From: Rhizorhabdus sp. | GTDB lineage: Bacteria; Pseudomonadota; Alphaproteobacteria; Sphingomonadales; Sphingomonadaceae | Direction: 5' to 3' | Assembly (NCBI RefSeq): GCF_018006725.1 | Contig: NZ_JAGMXV010000003.1 | Location: forward strand, 1 to 64,000 | Length of the DNA: 64,000 nucleotides | In this document: positions 44,789 through 54,612 of the stretch, piece after piece | Numbering within the stretch: position 1 is the first letter of the stretch | How the letters are laid out: every line of letters begins with the position of its first letter | Notes under the pieces: model-generated | What the model saw: only the letters and a program-made list of their open reading frames with translations | What the model was told of the DNA's origin: nothing | Database searches by the model: none | Translations under genes and position numbers: made by a program

Positions 44789-45541
44789 ATGGCTTTGCGC
44801 AAGCTTGTCGCTGGTAATTGGAAGATGAACGGATCGCTGGCCGCGCTGTCCGAGCTTGATGCGGTAGCGGCGACTGCCGCGAGCCATGCTGCCGTCGACG
44901 TGGCCATCTGCCCGCCATTCACGCTGATCGCCGCTGCTGCTGCCCGGACGCCGGGCCTGGCGATCGGGGCGCAGGATTGCCATGGTCAGCCCAAGGGGGC
45001 CCACACAGGATGCGTCAGCGCTTCCATGGTCGTGGAGGCCGGCGCAAAGCTGGTGATCGTCGGTCATAGCGAGCGGCGCGCCGACCAGCATGAAACCGAC
45101 GCCGAGGTGCGCTCCAAGGCGAGTGCTGCGATTGCGGCGGGGCTCACCGCCATTGTCTGTGTCGGTGAGACCGAGGCGCAGCGCGACGCAGGCGAGGCCG
45201 AGGCGGTCGTCGCGGCACAACTCGACGGTTCGATCCCGGCCGATGGCACCGGCGCCACGCTGGTTGTCGCCTATGAGCCGGTCTGGGCGATCGGCACCGG
45301 CCGCACCCCGTCGACCGCCGACGTCGCGGCGATGCACGCAGCGATCCGCATGAAGCTGACCGCGCTTCTCGGCGACGAGGGCAGCAAGGTCCGCATTCTC
45401 TATGGTGGATCGGTGAAGCCCGACAACGCCAAGGAATTGCTCGCCGTGGCCGATGTCGACGGCGCTCTTGTCGGCGGCGCAAGCCTGACGGCCGCACAGT
45501 TCGTCCCGATCATCGAAGGCGCTGTCGCCGCCAGCGCGTGA
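44789..45541 (+). CDS. tpiA: Triosephosphate isomerase
   Basis: 250 residues. Catalytic residues are visible: Lys in AGNWKMNG (residue 12), His in GHSERR near 94-99, and Glu in [12 protein letters not shown] near 165. The GGSVKPDN phosphate-binding loop is near the end. Starts at ATG 44789 with GGAGGGG upstream. It is the first of three plus-strand genes tpiA-secG-pyrG; the 160 bases before it hold no other feature. Confidence 0.96.
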   Translation: MALRKLVAGNWKMNGSLAALSELDAVAATAASHAAVDVAICPPFTLIAAAAARTPGLAIGAQDCHGQPKGAHTGCVSASMVVEAGAKLVIVGHSERRADQHETDAEVRSKASAAIAAGLTAIVCVGETEAQRDAGEAEAVVAAQLDGSIPADGTGATLVVAYEPVWAIGTGRTPSTADVAAMHAAIRMKLTALLGDEGSKVRILYGGSVKPDNAKELLAVADVDGALVGGASLTAAQFVPIIEGAVAASA

Positions 45542-45573
45542 ATCGGGGCGAAGGTTGAACCTTCGCCCCCGAT
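45542..45573. repeat. Long perfect hairpin between tpiA and secG
   Basis: ATCGGGGCGAAGGTT (45542-45556), one base, AACCTTCGCCCCCGAT (45558-45573): 15 pairs with one extra C. It starts at the second base of the tpiA stop context and has no T-run after it, so it may stabilise mRNA ends, attenuate or terminate weakly. Confidence 0.6.
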
Positions 45574-45611
45574 CGATTAGATGCGCCGCACGTTGATATC
45601 GAAAGCCCGCA

Positions 45612-45977
45612 ATGTTCACCTTCCTGCTCGTCATCCATCTGATCGTCGCTGTCGCCCTCGTGGGGGTGATTCTCGTGCAGCGCTCGGAAGGCGGCGGGCT
45701 CGCCTCTGGCGGTAGCCCCGCCGGGCTGATGAGCGCACGCGGTGCAGCCGACTTCCTCACGCGGATGACCGCGATTCTCGCGACGATCTTCGTCATTCTG
45801 AGCATCGCGCTCGCCGCGCTGGCTTCGGTCGAGCGGTCGCCGGCCAAGGTCGATACATCGCTCGTCGGTAAGACCGGCACTTCGGCTCCGGCACCCGCCG
45901 CGCCCGTCAATGATCCGCTCGCTGCAGCGGCAGCGCAGGGCGGTGACGTGACCCTGAACGGCGCCACGCCGCAATAA
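45612..45977 (+). CDS. secG: Preprotein translocase subunit SecG
   Basis: 121 residues. Two membrane helices (about 3-22 and 53-75) with the SecG loop VQRSEGGGLASGGSPAGLMSARG between them, then an Ala/Pro-rich tail usual in alphaproteobacteria. It forms part of the SecYEG channel. tpiA-secG-pyrG is a conserved order. A hairpin rich in CCGGTG/CACCGG lies at about 46008-46022, after the stop. Confidence 0.94.
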   Translation: MFTFLLVIHLIVAVALVGVILVQRSEGGGLASGGSPAGLMSARGAADFLTRMTAILATIFVILSIALAALASVERSPAKVDTSLVGKTGTSAPAPAAPVNDPLAAAAAQGGDVTLNGATPQ

Positions 45978-46112
45978 CGCAAGATTTCCTGGAGCGGAGG
46001 GCTTCCGGTGCCTGCACCGGGGGCCTCGTCTGATTGGGCCGCCGATCTGGTCCACAGTTTTTATCGAAAAGAAGGAATGCCCACCTTGCCCTTCGCCCCC
46101 TCGCGCGACTAA

Positions 46113-47759
<1,647 letters not shown>

Positions 47760-47774
47760 TCCTTCTGACATATG

Positions 47775-47817
47775 GGGAGGCGGTGGGACCGAATCGGTTC
47801 TCCGCCTCCCTTATTTT
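47775..47817. terminator. Intrinsic terminator after pyrG
   Basis: GGGAGGCGG (47775-47783) pairs perfectly with CCGCCTCCC (47802-47810), followed by TTATTTT. On the minus strand it also ends the small proline-rich ORF next to it. Confidence 0.85.
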
Positions 47818-47818
47818 C

Positions 47819-47947
47819 CTACATCGGCAGTTCGGGGACTACGGGATCGCTCGGTGCGCCCGGATCGGGGTCGGTCGGCGATGGTACCGGAATGTCCACC
47901 GGGGTTTCGGCCGGGACGTCCTGGGGTAGTGGCGGTTGGCTGGCCAT
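47819..47947 (-). CDS. Small proline-rich acidic protein, 42 residues
   Basis: Starts at ATG 47947 with an excellent Shine-Dalgarno (GAGGAGAG, 6-base spacing). The peptide is almost entirely Pro, Asp, Val and Pro-Asp/Thr repeats (MASQPPLPQDVPAETP and PSPTDPDPGAPSDPVVPELP), with no Cys, no Lys and no hydrophobic helix, so it should be disordered. I do not recognise a family. It lies alone between the pyrG terminator and a hairpin-rich region upstream. The Shine-Dalgarno is inside a perfect hairpin (47953-47968). Reality as a gene rests on start signal and composition. Confidence 0.55.
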   Translation of the reverse strand: MASQPPLPQDVPAETPVDIPVPSPTDPDPGAPSDPVVPELPM

Positions 47948-47952
47948 GATGC

Positions 47953-47968
47953 TCTCCTCTGAAGGAGA
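47953..47968 (-). promoter_or_regulatory. Hairpin sequestering the Shine-Dalgarno of the 42-residue ORF
   Basis: On the minus strand TCTCCT, loop TCAG, AGGAGA: six perfect pairs, with the 3' arm being the Shine-Dalgarno itself. Such a small stem could give temperature- or ribosome-dependent translation; this is inference from the geometry. Confidence 0.5.
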
Positions 47969-48039
47969 ACGCGCAGGGCCGGCACAATGTTCTTCGGCCT
48001 GCCGTGAACCGCAGATCGGTTCGGCCTGAAACGGCAAAC

Positions 48040-48065
48040 GCCGGGATCGTTTCCGATCCCGGCGC
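48040..48065 (-). repeat. GAAA-capped perfect hairpin in the leader of the small ORF
   Basis: CGCCGGGATCG (48040-48050), TTTC, CGATCCCGGCG (48055-48065): 11 pairs. Read on the minus strand the loop is GAAA closed by G-C, a stable GNRA-type tetraloop, so the RNA is probably made in that direction. Only a broken T-rich tail (TTTGCCGTTTC) follows, so it may be a terminator or a stability element. Confidence 0.5.
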
Positions 48066-48376
48066 CGCGTGACGATTATTCGCCAACCCCCTTGGCGGGC
48101 TCTACACCAACCACCCCTTAAATGGCGGCGGAGCCTCACTTTTCCCCGAACCATGGCCGTTTTTGTTGCTCATGTTCCGTGGGAGTTTTCCTACATTGCG
48201 CCTTGGTCCTTGTCATTGGCTTTCAAGAGTCACGGAATCGAAACACGACGGGTGTGTTCAATCGGCAACAGAGACCGATCGGTACCGTTCCAGTTTTCCA
48301 AGCGAGGCGGTTGCCGAGCGGCCTGATGGCGCATAGACAGCCGCATCCGCACCTCTTCTCGCGAGCTGGCCTTTTC

Positions 48377-49690
48377 ATGCGTCTTTCCCGCCATTTCCTC
48401 CCCGTGATGAAGGAGTCGCCCGCCGACGCTCAGATCGTCAGCCACAAGCTGATGCTGCGCGCGGGCATGATTCGCCAGACGGCTGCCGGCATCTATGCCT
48501 GGCTGCCGCTCGGCCACCGCGTCCTTCGCAAGATCGAGCAGATCGTCCGCGAGGAACAGGACCGGGCGGGCGCGATCGAACTGCTGATGCCGACCATCCA
48601 GTCGGCCGATCTGTGGCGCCAGTCGGGCCGCTATGACGACTATGGTCTGGAGATGCTCCGCATCAAAGATCGTCACGAACGGGAAATATTGTTCGGTCCG
48701 ACGGCCGAGGAAGTGATCACCGCGATCTTCCGCGACAATGCGCGCAGCTATCGCGATCTGCCGCGTACGCTCTACAACATTCAGTGGAAGTTTCGTGACG
48801 AAGTCCGCCCCCGCTTCGGCGTGATGCGCGGCCGCGAGTTCCTGATGAAGGACGCCTATAGCTTCGATCTCGACGTCGAGGGCGCGCGCCACAGCTATAA
48901 CCGCATGTTCGTCGCCTATTTGCGGACCTTCAAGCGCATGGGCCTGTCGGCGATCCCGATGCAGGCCGACACCGGCCCGATCGGCGGCGACCTCAGCCAC
49001 GAATTCATCGTGCTCGCCCCGACCGGCGAGAGCGAGGTCTTCTACCACACCAACTGGGAAGCCGAGCGATCGCTCGATGTCGATGCCGACGACGCGGCCG
49101 CGCTGCAGGGCTTCGTCAGCGGGCTGACCGACGACTATGCTGCGACCGACGAGAAGCGCGACGAGGCGCGCGAGGCCGAGGCGGGCGACAAGCTCAAGCA
49201 GTCGCGCGGGATCGAGGTCGGGCACATCTTCTTCTTCGGCACCAAATATTCGCAGGCTATGGGGCTGAGCGTGCAGGGGCCCGACGGCTCGCCCGTGACT
49301 CCACAGATGGGCAGCTACGGCATCGGCGTGTCGCGTCTTATGGGAGCGATCATCGAGGCGAGCCATGACGATGCCGGCATCGTCTGGCCCGAAGCGGTCG
49401 CGCCCTATCGGGTCGGCCTTATCAACATGCGTGCGGACGATGCGCGCTGCTCGGCGGCCTCCGACGATCTCTACGCGAAGCTGCAGGCAGCCGGCGTCGA
49501 CACGCTGTACGACGACCGTGACGAGCGCGGCGGCGCCAAATTCGCGACGATGGATCTGATCGGTCTGCCCTGGCAGATCATCATTGGTCCCAAGGGCCTC
49601 GACAAGGGCGTCGTCGAACTCAAGCGCCGTGCGACCGGCGAGCGGGTCGAACTTTCGGTCGAGGACGCGCTGGCGAAGGTGACGGGTTGA
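48377..49690 (+). CDS. proS: Prolyl-tRNA synthetase (short alphaproteobacterial form)
   Basis: 437 residues from ATG 48377 ([15 protein letters not shown]). Class II motifs: motif 2 region [21 protein letters not shown] and motif 3 region [15 protein letters not shown]. The insertion (editing) domain of the long bacterial form is missing, as in other alphaproteobacteria and mitochondria. Anticodon-binding domain at the C-terminus. It precedes lolC by 37 bases. Confidence 0.94.
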   Translation: MRLSRHFLPVMKESPADAQIVSHKLMLRAGMIRQTAAGIYAWLPLGHRVLRKIEQIVREEQDRAGAIELLMPTIQSADLWRQSGRYDDYGLEMLRIKDRHEREILFGPTAEEVITAIFRDNARSYRDLPRTLYNIQWKFRDEVRPRFGVMRGREFLMKDAYSFDLDVEGARHSYNRMFVAYLRTFKRMGLSAIPMQADTGPIGGDLSHEFIVLAPTGESEVFYHTNWEAERSLDVDADDAAALQGFVSGLTDDYAATDEKRDEAREAEAGDKLKQSRGIEVGHIFFFGTKYSQAMGLSVQGPDGSPVTPQMGSYGIGVSRLMGAIIEASHDDAGIVWPEAVAPYRVGLINMRADDARCSAASDDLYAKLQAAGVDTLYDDRDERGGAKFATMDLIGLPWQIIIGPKGLDKGVVELKRRATGERVELSVEDALAKVTG

Positions 49691-49727
49691 ACCCTGTCGC
49701 CGGTCTCGGTTGCCGGGGAGCGATCCG

Positions 49728-50978
49728 ATGATCCTCAATCGCTATGAGCGGATGATCGCCAAGCGCTATCTGCTTCCGGGCCGGGGCGAGGCCTTCATCT
49801 TCCTGGTCGCCTCGATCAGCCTCGTCGCGGTCGCGCTGGGAGTCGCCGCGCTGATCGTGGTGATGAGCGTCATGAACGGCTTTCGGGCCGAGCTGTTCGA
49901 CAAGATCGTCGGCCTCAACGGCCATGCGGTGGTGCAGGGCTATGGCGGCAAACTACCCAATTGGCGGAGCATCGCCGACGACGCCCGCAAGCTGCCGGGG
50001 GTCACATCGGCGACGCCGCTGATCGAGCAGCCGCTGATGGCCAGCTATGACGGTCGAGTCGAGGGCGTGCTCGTGCGCGGCATGACGGTCGAGGACATCC
50101 GTCGCAACCCGGTTATTCGGGGCAAGGTGCTTCGGGGCACGATGGATGCGCTGGTGCCGGGCTCCAGCCGCGTTGCGATCGGTGCGCGCCTTGCCGAGCA
50201 GCTGGGCGCCGATCTCGGCAGCCAGATCAGCCTGATCAGCCCGCAGGGGCAGTCGACCCCTTTCGGCACGGTGCCGCGCATCGTTTCCTATGAGGTCGCC
50301 GCGATCTTCGAGGTCGGGGTTTACGACTATGACAAGGCCTTCGTGGTCATGCCGATGGGCGATGCCCAGACGCTTCTGATGCTCGGCGACGCGGTCGGGA
50401 TGATCGAGATCCAGACCGTCGATGCCGACCGGGTGGGACAGATATTGGCGCCGCTCAAGGACGAGGTCGTCCGCGTCGGGCAGCTGAGCGACTGGCGCGA
50501 CCTCAACAAGTCGCTGTTCGAGGCGCTGGCGGTCGAGCGGGTGACGATGTTCGTGGTTCTCTCGCTGATCATCCTGGTGGCGGTGTTCAATATCCTGTCT
50601 TCGCTGATCATGCTGGTGCGCGCGAAGCGGCGCGATATCGCGATCCTGCGCACCATGGGCGCCTCGCGCGGGGCGCTGATGAAGATCTTCATGACCGTCG
50701 GCACGGTGATCGGGGTGCTGGGCACCGGCGCGGGTCTAGGCCTCGGCGCGCTGTTCCTCTTCTACCGGCAGGCGGTGGTCAATTTCGTCCAGTTCGTCAC
50801 CGGCCAGAATCTGTGGGATCCATCTATCCGCTTCCTGACCGAATTGCCCGCCAAGAGCGATCCGGTAGAAGTCGGGGTGATCGTGACGATGGCGCTGGGC
50901 TTCAGCTTCCTTTCGACGCTCTACCCGGCCTGGAAGGCGGCGAGCACCGATCCGGTCGAGGTGCTGCGCTATGAGTGA
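49728..50978 (+). CDS. lolC: Lipoprotein-releasing ABC transporter permease (LolC/LolE family)
   Basis: 416 residues from ATG 49728, with GGGGAG upstream. FtsX-like layout: membrane helix near 23-47, a large periplasmic domain, then three helices (about 265-290, 315-345, 380-400). [20 protein letters not shown] is the LolC/E signature. Extracts outer-membrane lipoproteins from the inner membrane with LolD. Only one permease gene is present, suggesting a homodimer-like (LolF-type) transporter in this lineage. It overlaps lolD by 8 bases. Confidence 0.92.
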   Translation: MILNRYERMIAKRYLLPGRGEAFIFLVASISLVAVALGVAALIVVMSVMNGFRAELFDKIVGLNGHAVVQGYGGKLPNWRSIADDARKLPGVTSATPLIEQPLMASYDGRVEGVLVRGMTVEDIRRNPVIRGKVLRGTMDALVPGSSRVAIGARLAEQLGADLGSQISLISPQGQSTPFGTVPRIVSYEVAAIFEVGVYDYDKAFVVMPMGDAQTLLMLGDAVGMIEIQTVDADRVGQILAPLKDEVVRVGQLSDWRDLNKSLFEALAVERVTMFVVLSLIILVAVFNILSSLIMLVRAKRRDIAILRTMGASRGALMKIFMTVGTVIGVLGTGAGLGLGALFLFYRQAVVNFVQFVTGQNLWDPSIRFLTELPAKSDPVEVGVIVTMALGFSFLSTLYPAWKAASTDPVEVLRYE

Positions 50979-51642
50979 CGTGCTCGAAGTCCGCGCGCTC
51001 GCCCGCACCTTTCGTCAGGCCGATGTCGAGATCCACGTCCTGCGCCAGGTCGACCTTTCGATCGCGCCGGGCGAGATCGTGGCTCTGCTGGGGCCCTCGG
51101 GTTCGGGCAAGTCGACCCTGCTGCAGGCGGTGGGGCTGCTCGAAGGCGGCTTCGAGGGCTCGATCCGCATCGCGGGCGAGGAGGTGGCTCGGCTAGATTC
51201 GGTCGGACGCACCCGTGTTCGGCGCGACCGGCTCGGCTTCGTCTATCAGTTTCACCATCTGCTGCCCGATTTTACCGCAGTTGAGAATGTTGTGCTGCCG
51301 CAGCTGATCCATGGGGCGGAGACCCAGCCGGCACAGGCGCGCGCGGCCGAACTGCTGAGCGCGCTCGGTCTGGCGCAGCGTCTGGGCCACCGCCCGTCGC
51401 AGCTGTCCGGGGGCGAGCAGCAGCGCGTCGCCGTTGCGCGCGCCCTGGCAAATCGGCCTGCGCTGGTTCTGGCCGACGAGCCGACGGGCAATCTGGACGA
51501 GGCCACCGCCGACATCGTGCTGGCCGAATTTCTTCGGCTCGTCCGGCAGGAGGGCTCGGCGGCGCTGGTCGCGACGCATAACGAACGGCTCGCCCAGCGG
51601 ATGGACCGTATCGTCCGTCTGCACGAAGGCCGGCTGAGCTGA
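50971..51642 (+). CDS. lolD: Lipoprotein-releasing ABC transporter ATPase LolD
   Basis: 223 residues: Walker [10 protein letters not shown] near 42-50, signature [15 protein letters not shown] near 145-159, Walker [15 protein letters not shown], switch His in VATHNERLA. The [17 protein letters not shown] segment is typical of LolD. Powers lipoprotein release together with the overlapping permease gene. Confidence 0.94.
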   Translation: MSDVLEVRALARTFRQADVEIHVLRQVDLSIAPGEIVALLGPSGSGKSTLLQAVGLLEGGFEGSIRIAGEEVARLDSVGRTRVRRDRLGFVYQFHHLLPDFTAVENVVLPQLIHGAETQPAQARAAELLSALGLAQRLGHRPSQLSGGEQQRVAVARALANRPALVLADEPTGNLDEATADIVLAEFLRLVRQEGSAALVATHNERLAQRMDRIVRLHEGRLS

Positions 51643-51707
51643 GCAAGCACCGCCATTAACCATAGCAGCTGAGCGGTCCGTTAAGCATTTTTGCCTAGGG
51701 CGGAGCT

Positions 51708-53603
51708 ATGATCCGGGCCTGGAGCAAGTCAGCCAGTGACGCTGCCGGTCGCCTTGCGCGCTGCGTGCGCGGGGGCGTTGCCGTCATCGGTGCGCTGTCG
51801 CTGACGACCATCGTCGGCATGGGGGCTTTCGCGATCGAGCTTGGGCGCGGCTATGCCGCCGACCAGACGAACCAGCGTATTGCCGACATGGCCGCGCTGG
51901 CAGGGGCGCTCGCCTATAACGTCAACAACAACACGACGCAGATGACCGCTTCGGCCAAGGCGGTGGTCGTGGCGCAGGGATTGCCTGCGAGCGCCGCAAA
52001 CGTGGCGCTGGTGACCGACGCGCCGACCAGCAAGCAACTGGTGCAGGTCACCGTTACGACCTCGGTCCCGCTGGCTCTCGCCCGGGTGCTCACGGCATCG
52101 CTGTCCTACGATGTCACGGCAACCGGCTCCGCGACCACCTCGACGACCAGCAGCACGGCGCCCCCGTGCATCGCAGCGCTTTCGGCCACGCCGACCTATG
52201 GCATCACACTGACCGGCGGCGTCAGCATCAACGCGCCGGGCTGTGCCGTCGGGACCAATGCCGGGGTCACCGTGCCCTATGGCACCTACGTAACGGCTAA
52301 GCAGGTGGCGGCGGGCAAGAGCGTCAACAACCCCGGCAGCGGCATCACGACCTCGCCGACCGCGAACAACATTCTGCAGAACAAGTCGGGTGCGGCCAGC
52401 GACTGGATGAAGGACGACAGCGGACTGAAAGCCGCCCTGTGCCAGGTCAACAAGCTGACCGCGACCAGCGATGCCGATTACGCCGACGGCAATACGACCT
52501 GCATTTCGGCCAAGGTCGCGCCAACGGCGGTCCGCTATACCGGGCCGGCCAAGGACTGGACGCTGGCTTATGAAGCAATCGGCGGCTCGGAACCCAGTAA
52601 ATATCAGGCTGTTGCCTATAATTGCGATTACACGGTTCCTGCCGGCACCTACAGCATCCGCAAGTTGACCGTGCCCGGCGGCTGCAAGATCAGTTTCGCC
52701 TCGGGTTCCACCCTGACCTTCGATTCGATCGACATGAGCGGCGACACGATGACGATCGGCAACGGAACGGTCACGGTCGCGGGCGATTTCAAGGTCAATG
52801 CCAACAACCCCATCACCGTCGGCAATGGCGATCACAGCTTCGGATCGCTGACGATCCTCGGCGGCAAGAAGATCGACATCGGCAGCGGCAACTTCAATCT
52901 GGCCGGCGGCATGAGCCTGTCGGGCGGGGCCTATATCAAGGTCGCGATCGGCGTGGGCAACACGGTCGTCATCGGCAAGGACGGATCGGGCAACGCGATC
53001 ACCGTCGAAGGCGGCAGCCAAGTCTGCTTCACGTCCGATTGCACCAAGGCGACCGCAGCGGCCGGAGTCTTCAGCGCCGACGGCAATATCTCGAACACCG
53101 GCGGTGGCAGCCTGATCGTGTTTCCCAAGTCGGTGAATCACGTCATCAATGGCGACCTGACACTGTCGTCGAGCGCCATCTTCAGCCCCGGGCTCTATAT
53201 CATCAAAGGCAATTTTACGAACGGCACCGGCGGCACGATCCAGGGCACGGAGATCAGCTTCGCGCTCGGTGGCACCTTCTCCTTCGCCGGGGGCACCACG
53301 CTCGATCTCGCCGCGCCGGGCGCCAGCGCCAGCTACGGCGTGCCCAACGTCCTGCTGATGACGAAGAGCAGTTCCGCGACCAAGCTGGGTGGCGGCGCAT
53401 CGGGCAAATATTCGGGCCTCGTCTATGCGCCAAAGTCCGACATGGTGGTCGACGGCGGCGCATCCATGTCGTCGGGCACCTCGGCCTGCCTGATGCTGAT
53501 CGTGAACACGCTCAGCCTGAATGGCGGCACGGCGATCGGCAGCACCTGCACCGGCATGTCGGGATCGGCGAGCAGCGTCGCCAGCGTGGCCCTGTTCAAA
53601 TGA
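51708..53603 (+). CDS. TadG-like protein with a large repetitive Gly/Ser/Thr-rich domain
   Basis: 631 residues. The N-terminal segment RGGVAVIGALSLTTIVGMGAF (about 21-41) is the TadG/Flp-type membrane pseudopilin helix, followed by ELGRGYAADQTNQRIADMAALAGALAY. Residues about 150-625 are Gly/Ser/Thr/Asn-rich with regular short hydrophobic strands (TLTFDSIDMSGDTMTIGNG, GDFKVNANNPITVGNG, LTILGGKKIDIGSGN), suggesting a parallel beta-helix, and about ten scattered Cys. No von Willebrand A motif is seen. The function is unknown. Its stop overlaps the next start (ATGA). Confidence 0.75.
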   Translation: MIRAWSKSASDAAGRLARCVRGGVAVIGALSLTTIVGMGAFAIELGRGYAADQTNQRIADMAALAGALAYNVNNNTTQMTASAKAVVVAQGLPASAANVALVTDAPTSKQLVQVTVTTSVPLALARVLTASLSYDVTATGSATTSTTSSTAPPCIAALSATPTYGITLTGGVSINAPGCAVGTNAGVTVPYGTYVTAKQVAAGKSVNNPGSGITTSPTANNILQNKSGAASDWMKDDSGLKAALCQVNKLTATSDADYADGNTTCISAKVAPTAVRYTGPAKDWTLAYEAIGGSEPSKYQAVAYNCDYTVPAGTYSIRKLTVPGGCKISFASGSTLTFDSIDMSGDTMTIGNGTVTVAGDFKVNANNPITVGNGDHSFGSLTILGGKKIDIGSGNFNLAGGMSLSGGAYIKVAIGVGNTVVIGKDGSGNAITVEGGSQVCFTSDCTKATAAAGVFSADGNISNTGGGSLIVFPKSVNHVINGDLTLSSSAIFSPGLYIIKGNFTNGTGGTIQGTEISFALGGTFSFAGGTTLDLAAPGASASYGVPNVLLMTKSSSATKLGGGASGKYSGLVYAPKSDMVVDGGASMSSGTSACLMLIVNTLSLNGGTAIGSTCTGMSGSASSVASVALFK

Positions 53604-54112
53604 TGCGGCGACCCGACTTCGCTTCGCTGGCCGGTGACCAGCGCGGCATGGCGACGATCGAGTTCGCACTGCTCTCGGTACTGTTCTTCTTCGTGATGAC
53701 GGCCGGCCTCGACGTCGCCATGTGGTATCATCAGCGCCTCCGCCTCGACAGCGCGGTGGAGCAGGGGGCGATGATCGCGTTCAACGGGCGCACTGCGGTC
53801 AACCAGAACGCGATCGGCACCTATGTCGGGGTTGCGGCGAAACTGTCGACCGCCCCGACGGTGACCGTCGGCTGCAATGGCGGCACGTCCAATTGCGTCA
53901 ACAGCTCGCGGACCTGCGCCTGTCTCGGCGGGACCTCGGCCGCGCCGACCTATACCACCGCCGCCTGCAATTCGACCTGCAGCGACGGCAGCCTGGCGGG
54001 CTATTATATGACGATCAAGGCGACCGCGACGAGCAACACGATGCTCGTTCCCGCCGCCATGCTGGGCGGCGCGCTGACGCAGACGCGTACCGCCGTCGTG
54101 CGTCTCGAATGA
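53600..54112 (+). CDS. TadE-like pseudopilin protein
   Basis: 170 residues. The TadE signature is clear: QRGMATIEFALLSVLFFF (about 14-31), with the Glu at the fifth position of the hydrophobic segment. The later part has six closely spaced Cys (in GCNGGTSNC, RTCACLGG, ACNSTC), so it should form disulfides outside the cytoplasm. TadE proteins are minor pseudopilins of tight-adherence pili. Overlaps both neighbours by 4 bases, so the three genes are one translational unit. Start ATG 53600; the next ATG follows at 53603. Confidence 0.82.
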   Translation: MMRRPDFASLAGDQRGMATIEFALLSVLFFFVMTAGLDVAMWYHQRLRLDSAVEQGAMIAFNGRTAVNQNAIGTYVGVAAKLSTAPTVTVGCNGGTSNCVNSSRTCACLGGTSAAPTYTTAACNSTCSDGSLAGYYMTIKATATSNTMLVPAAMLGGALTQTRTAVVRLE

Positions 54113-54528
54113 TGCTCCGCTCGCTTGTGGGCGACCGGCGCGGCGTCACCGCGACCGAGTTTGCGCTGGTTGCGCCCGCCTTCCTCGCCTTCATGTTCCT
54201 CATCATTGATGGCGCGCGCATGGCCTGGAGCTTCCAGGCGCTGCAGGAAGTCGCGACCAACACGGCGCGGTGCGCCGCGCTCGGCGCGACCGGTTGTACC
54301 AACAGCGCCGGGGTGAAGAGCTATGCCGTCGCTCGCGCCGCCGCCAATGGCGTGAAGATCGATGCTGCTGCCGTGACGCTCACCGGCGCGGCCACATGTT
54401 CGTCGGTGTCGGGAATGACCAAGGTAGCGATTTCGGCGAGCTATCAGGGTGCCTCGACCAAATTGCTGCCGAGCAGTTTGACGACGCTTGCCACCGAAAG
54501 CTGCTTTCCGACGGCGCCCTCCTCATAG
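54109..54528 (+). CDS. TadE-like pseudopilin protein
   Basis: 139 residues. RRGVTATEFALVAPAFLAFMFLI (about 10-32, quoted in parts: RRGVTATEFALV and APAFLAFMFLI) is a TadE-type membrane segment with the Glu in place. Four Cys follow (CAALGATGC, TCSS, ESCF). ATG 54109 overlaps the stop of the preceding TadE gene. It ends the Tad-like trio; dnaE begins 84 bases later. No pilus motor or secretin gene is near. Confidence 0.82.
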   Translation: MMLRSLVGDRRGVTATEFALVAPAFLAFMFLIIDGARMAWSFQALQEVATNTARCAALGATGCTNSAGVKSYAVARAAANGVKIDAAAVTLTGAATCSSVSGMTKVAISASYQGASTKLLPSSLTTLATESCFPTAPSS

Positions 54529-54612
54529 CTGCTCCAGACCGGCTGCCAAGACTGTGGATAAAAGGGGCGGCGAGGGCTGACGAATCCCTCCGGGGGGCAT
54601 ACATTCCGGTTC

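Larger units (their letters stand above)
47948..48376. other. Gene-free stretch of about 430 bases between the small proline-rich ORF and proS
   Basis: It holds the leader of the small ORF (with two hairpins annotated separately) and, from about 48120 to 48376, a lower-G+C region with no convincing coding frame that should contain the proS promoter. No promoter can be fixed from the sequence alone. Confidence 0.5.

Noticed and set aside
51656..51707. CtrA-like site from two TTAA tracts before the TadG-like gene
   Set aside because: The two TTAA elements are about 21 bases apart, not the 7 needed for a CtrA box.
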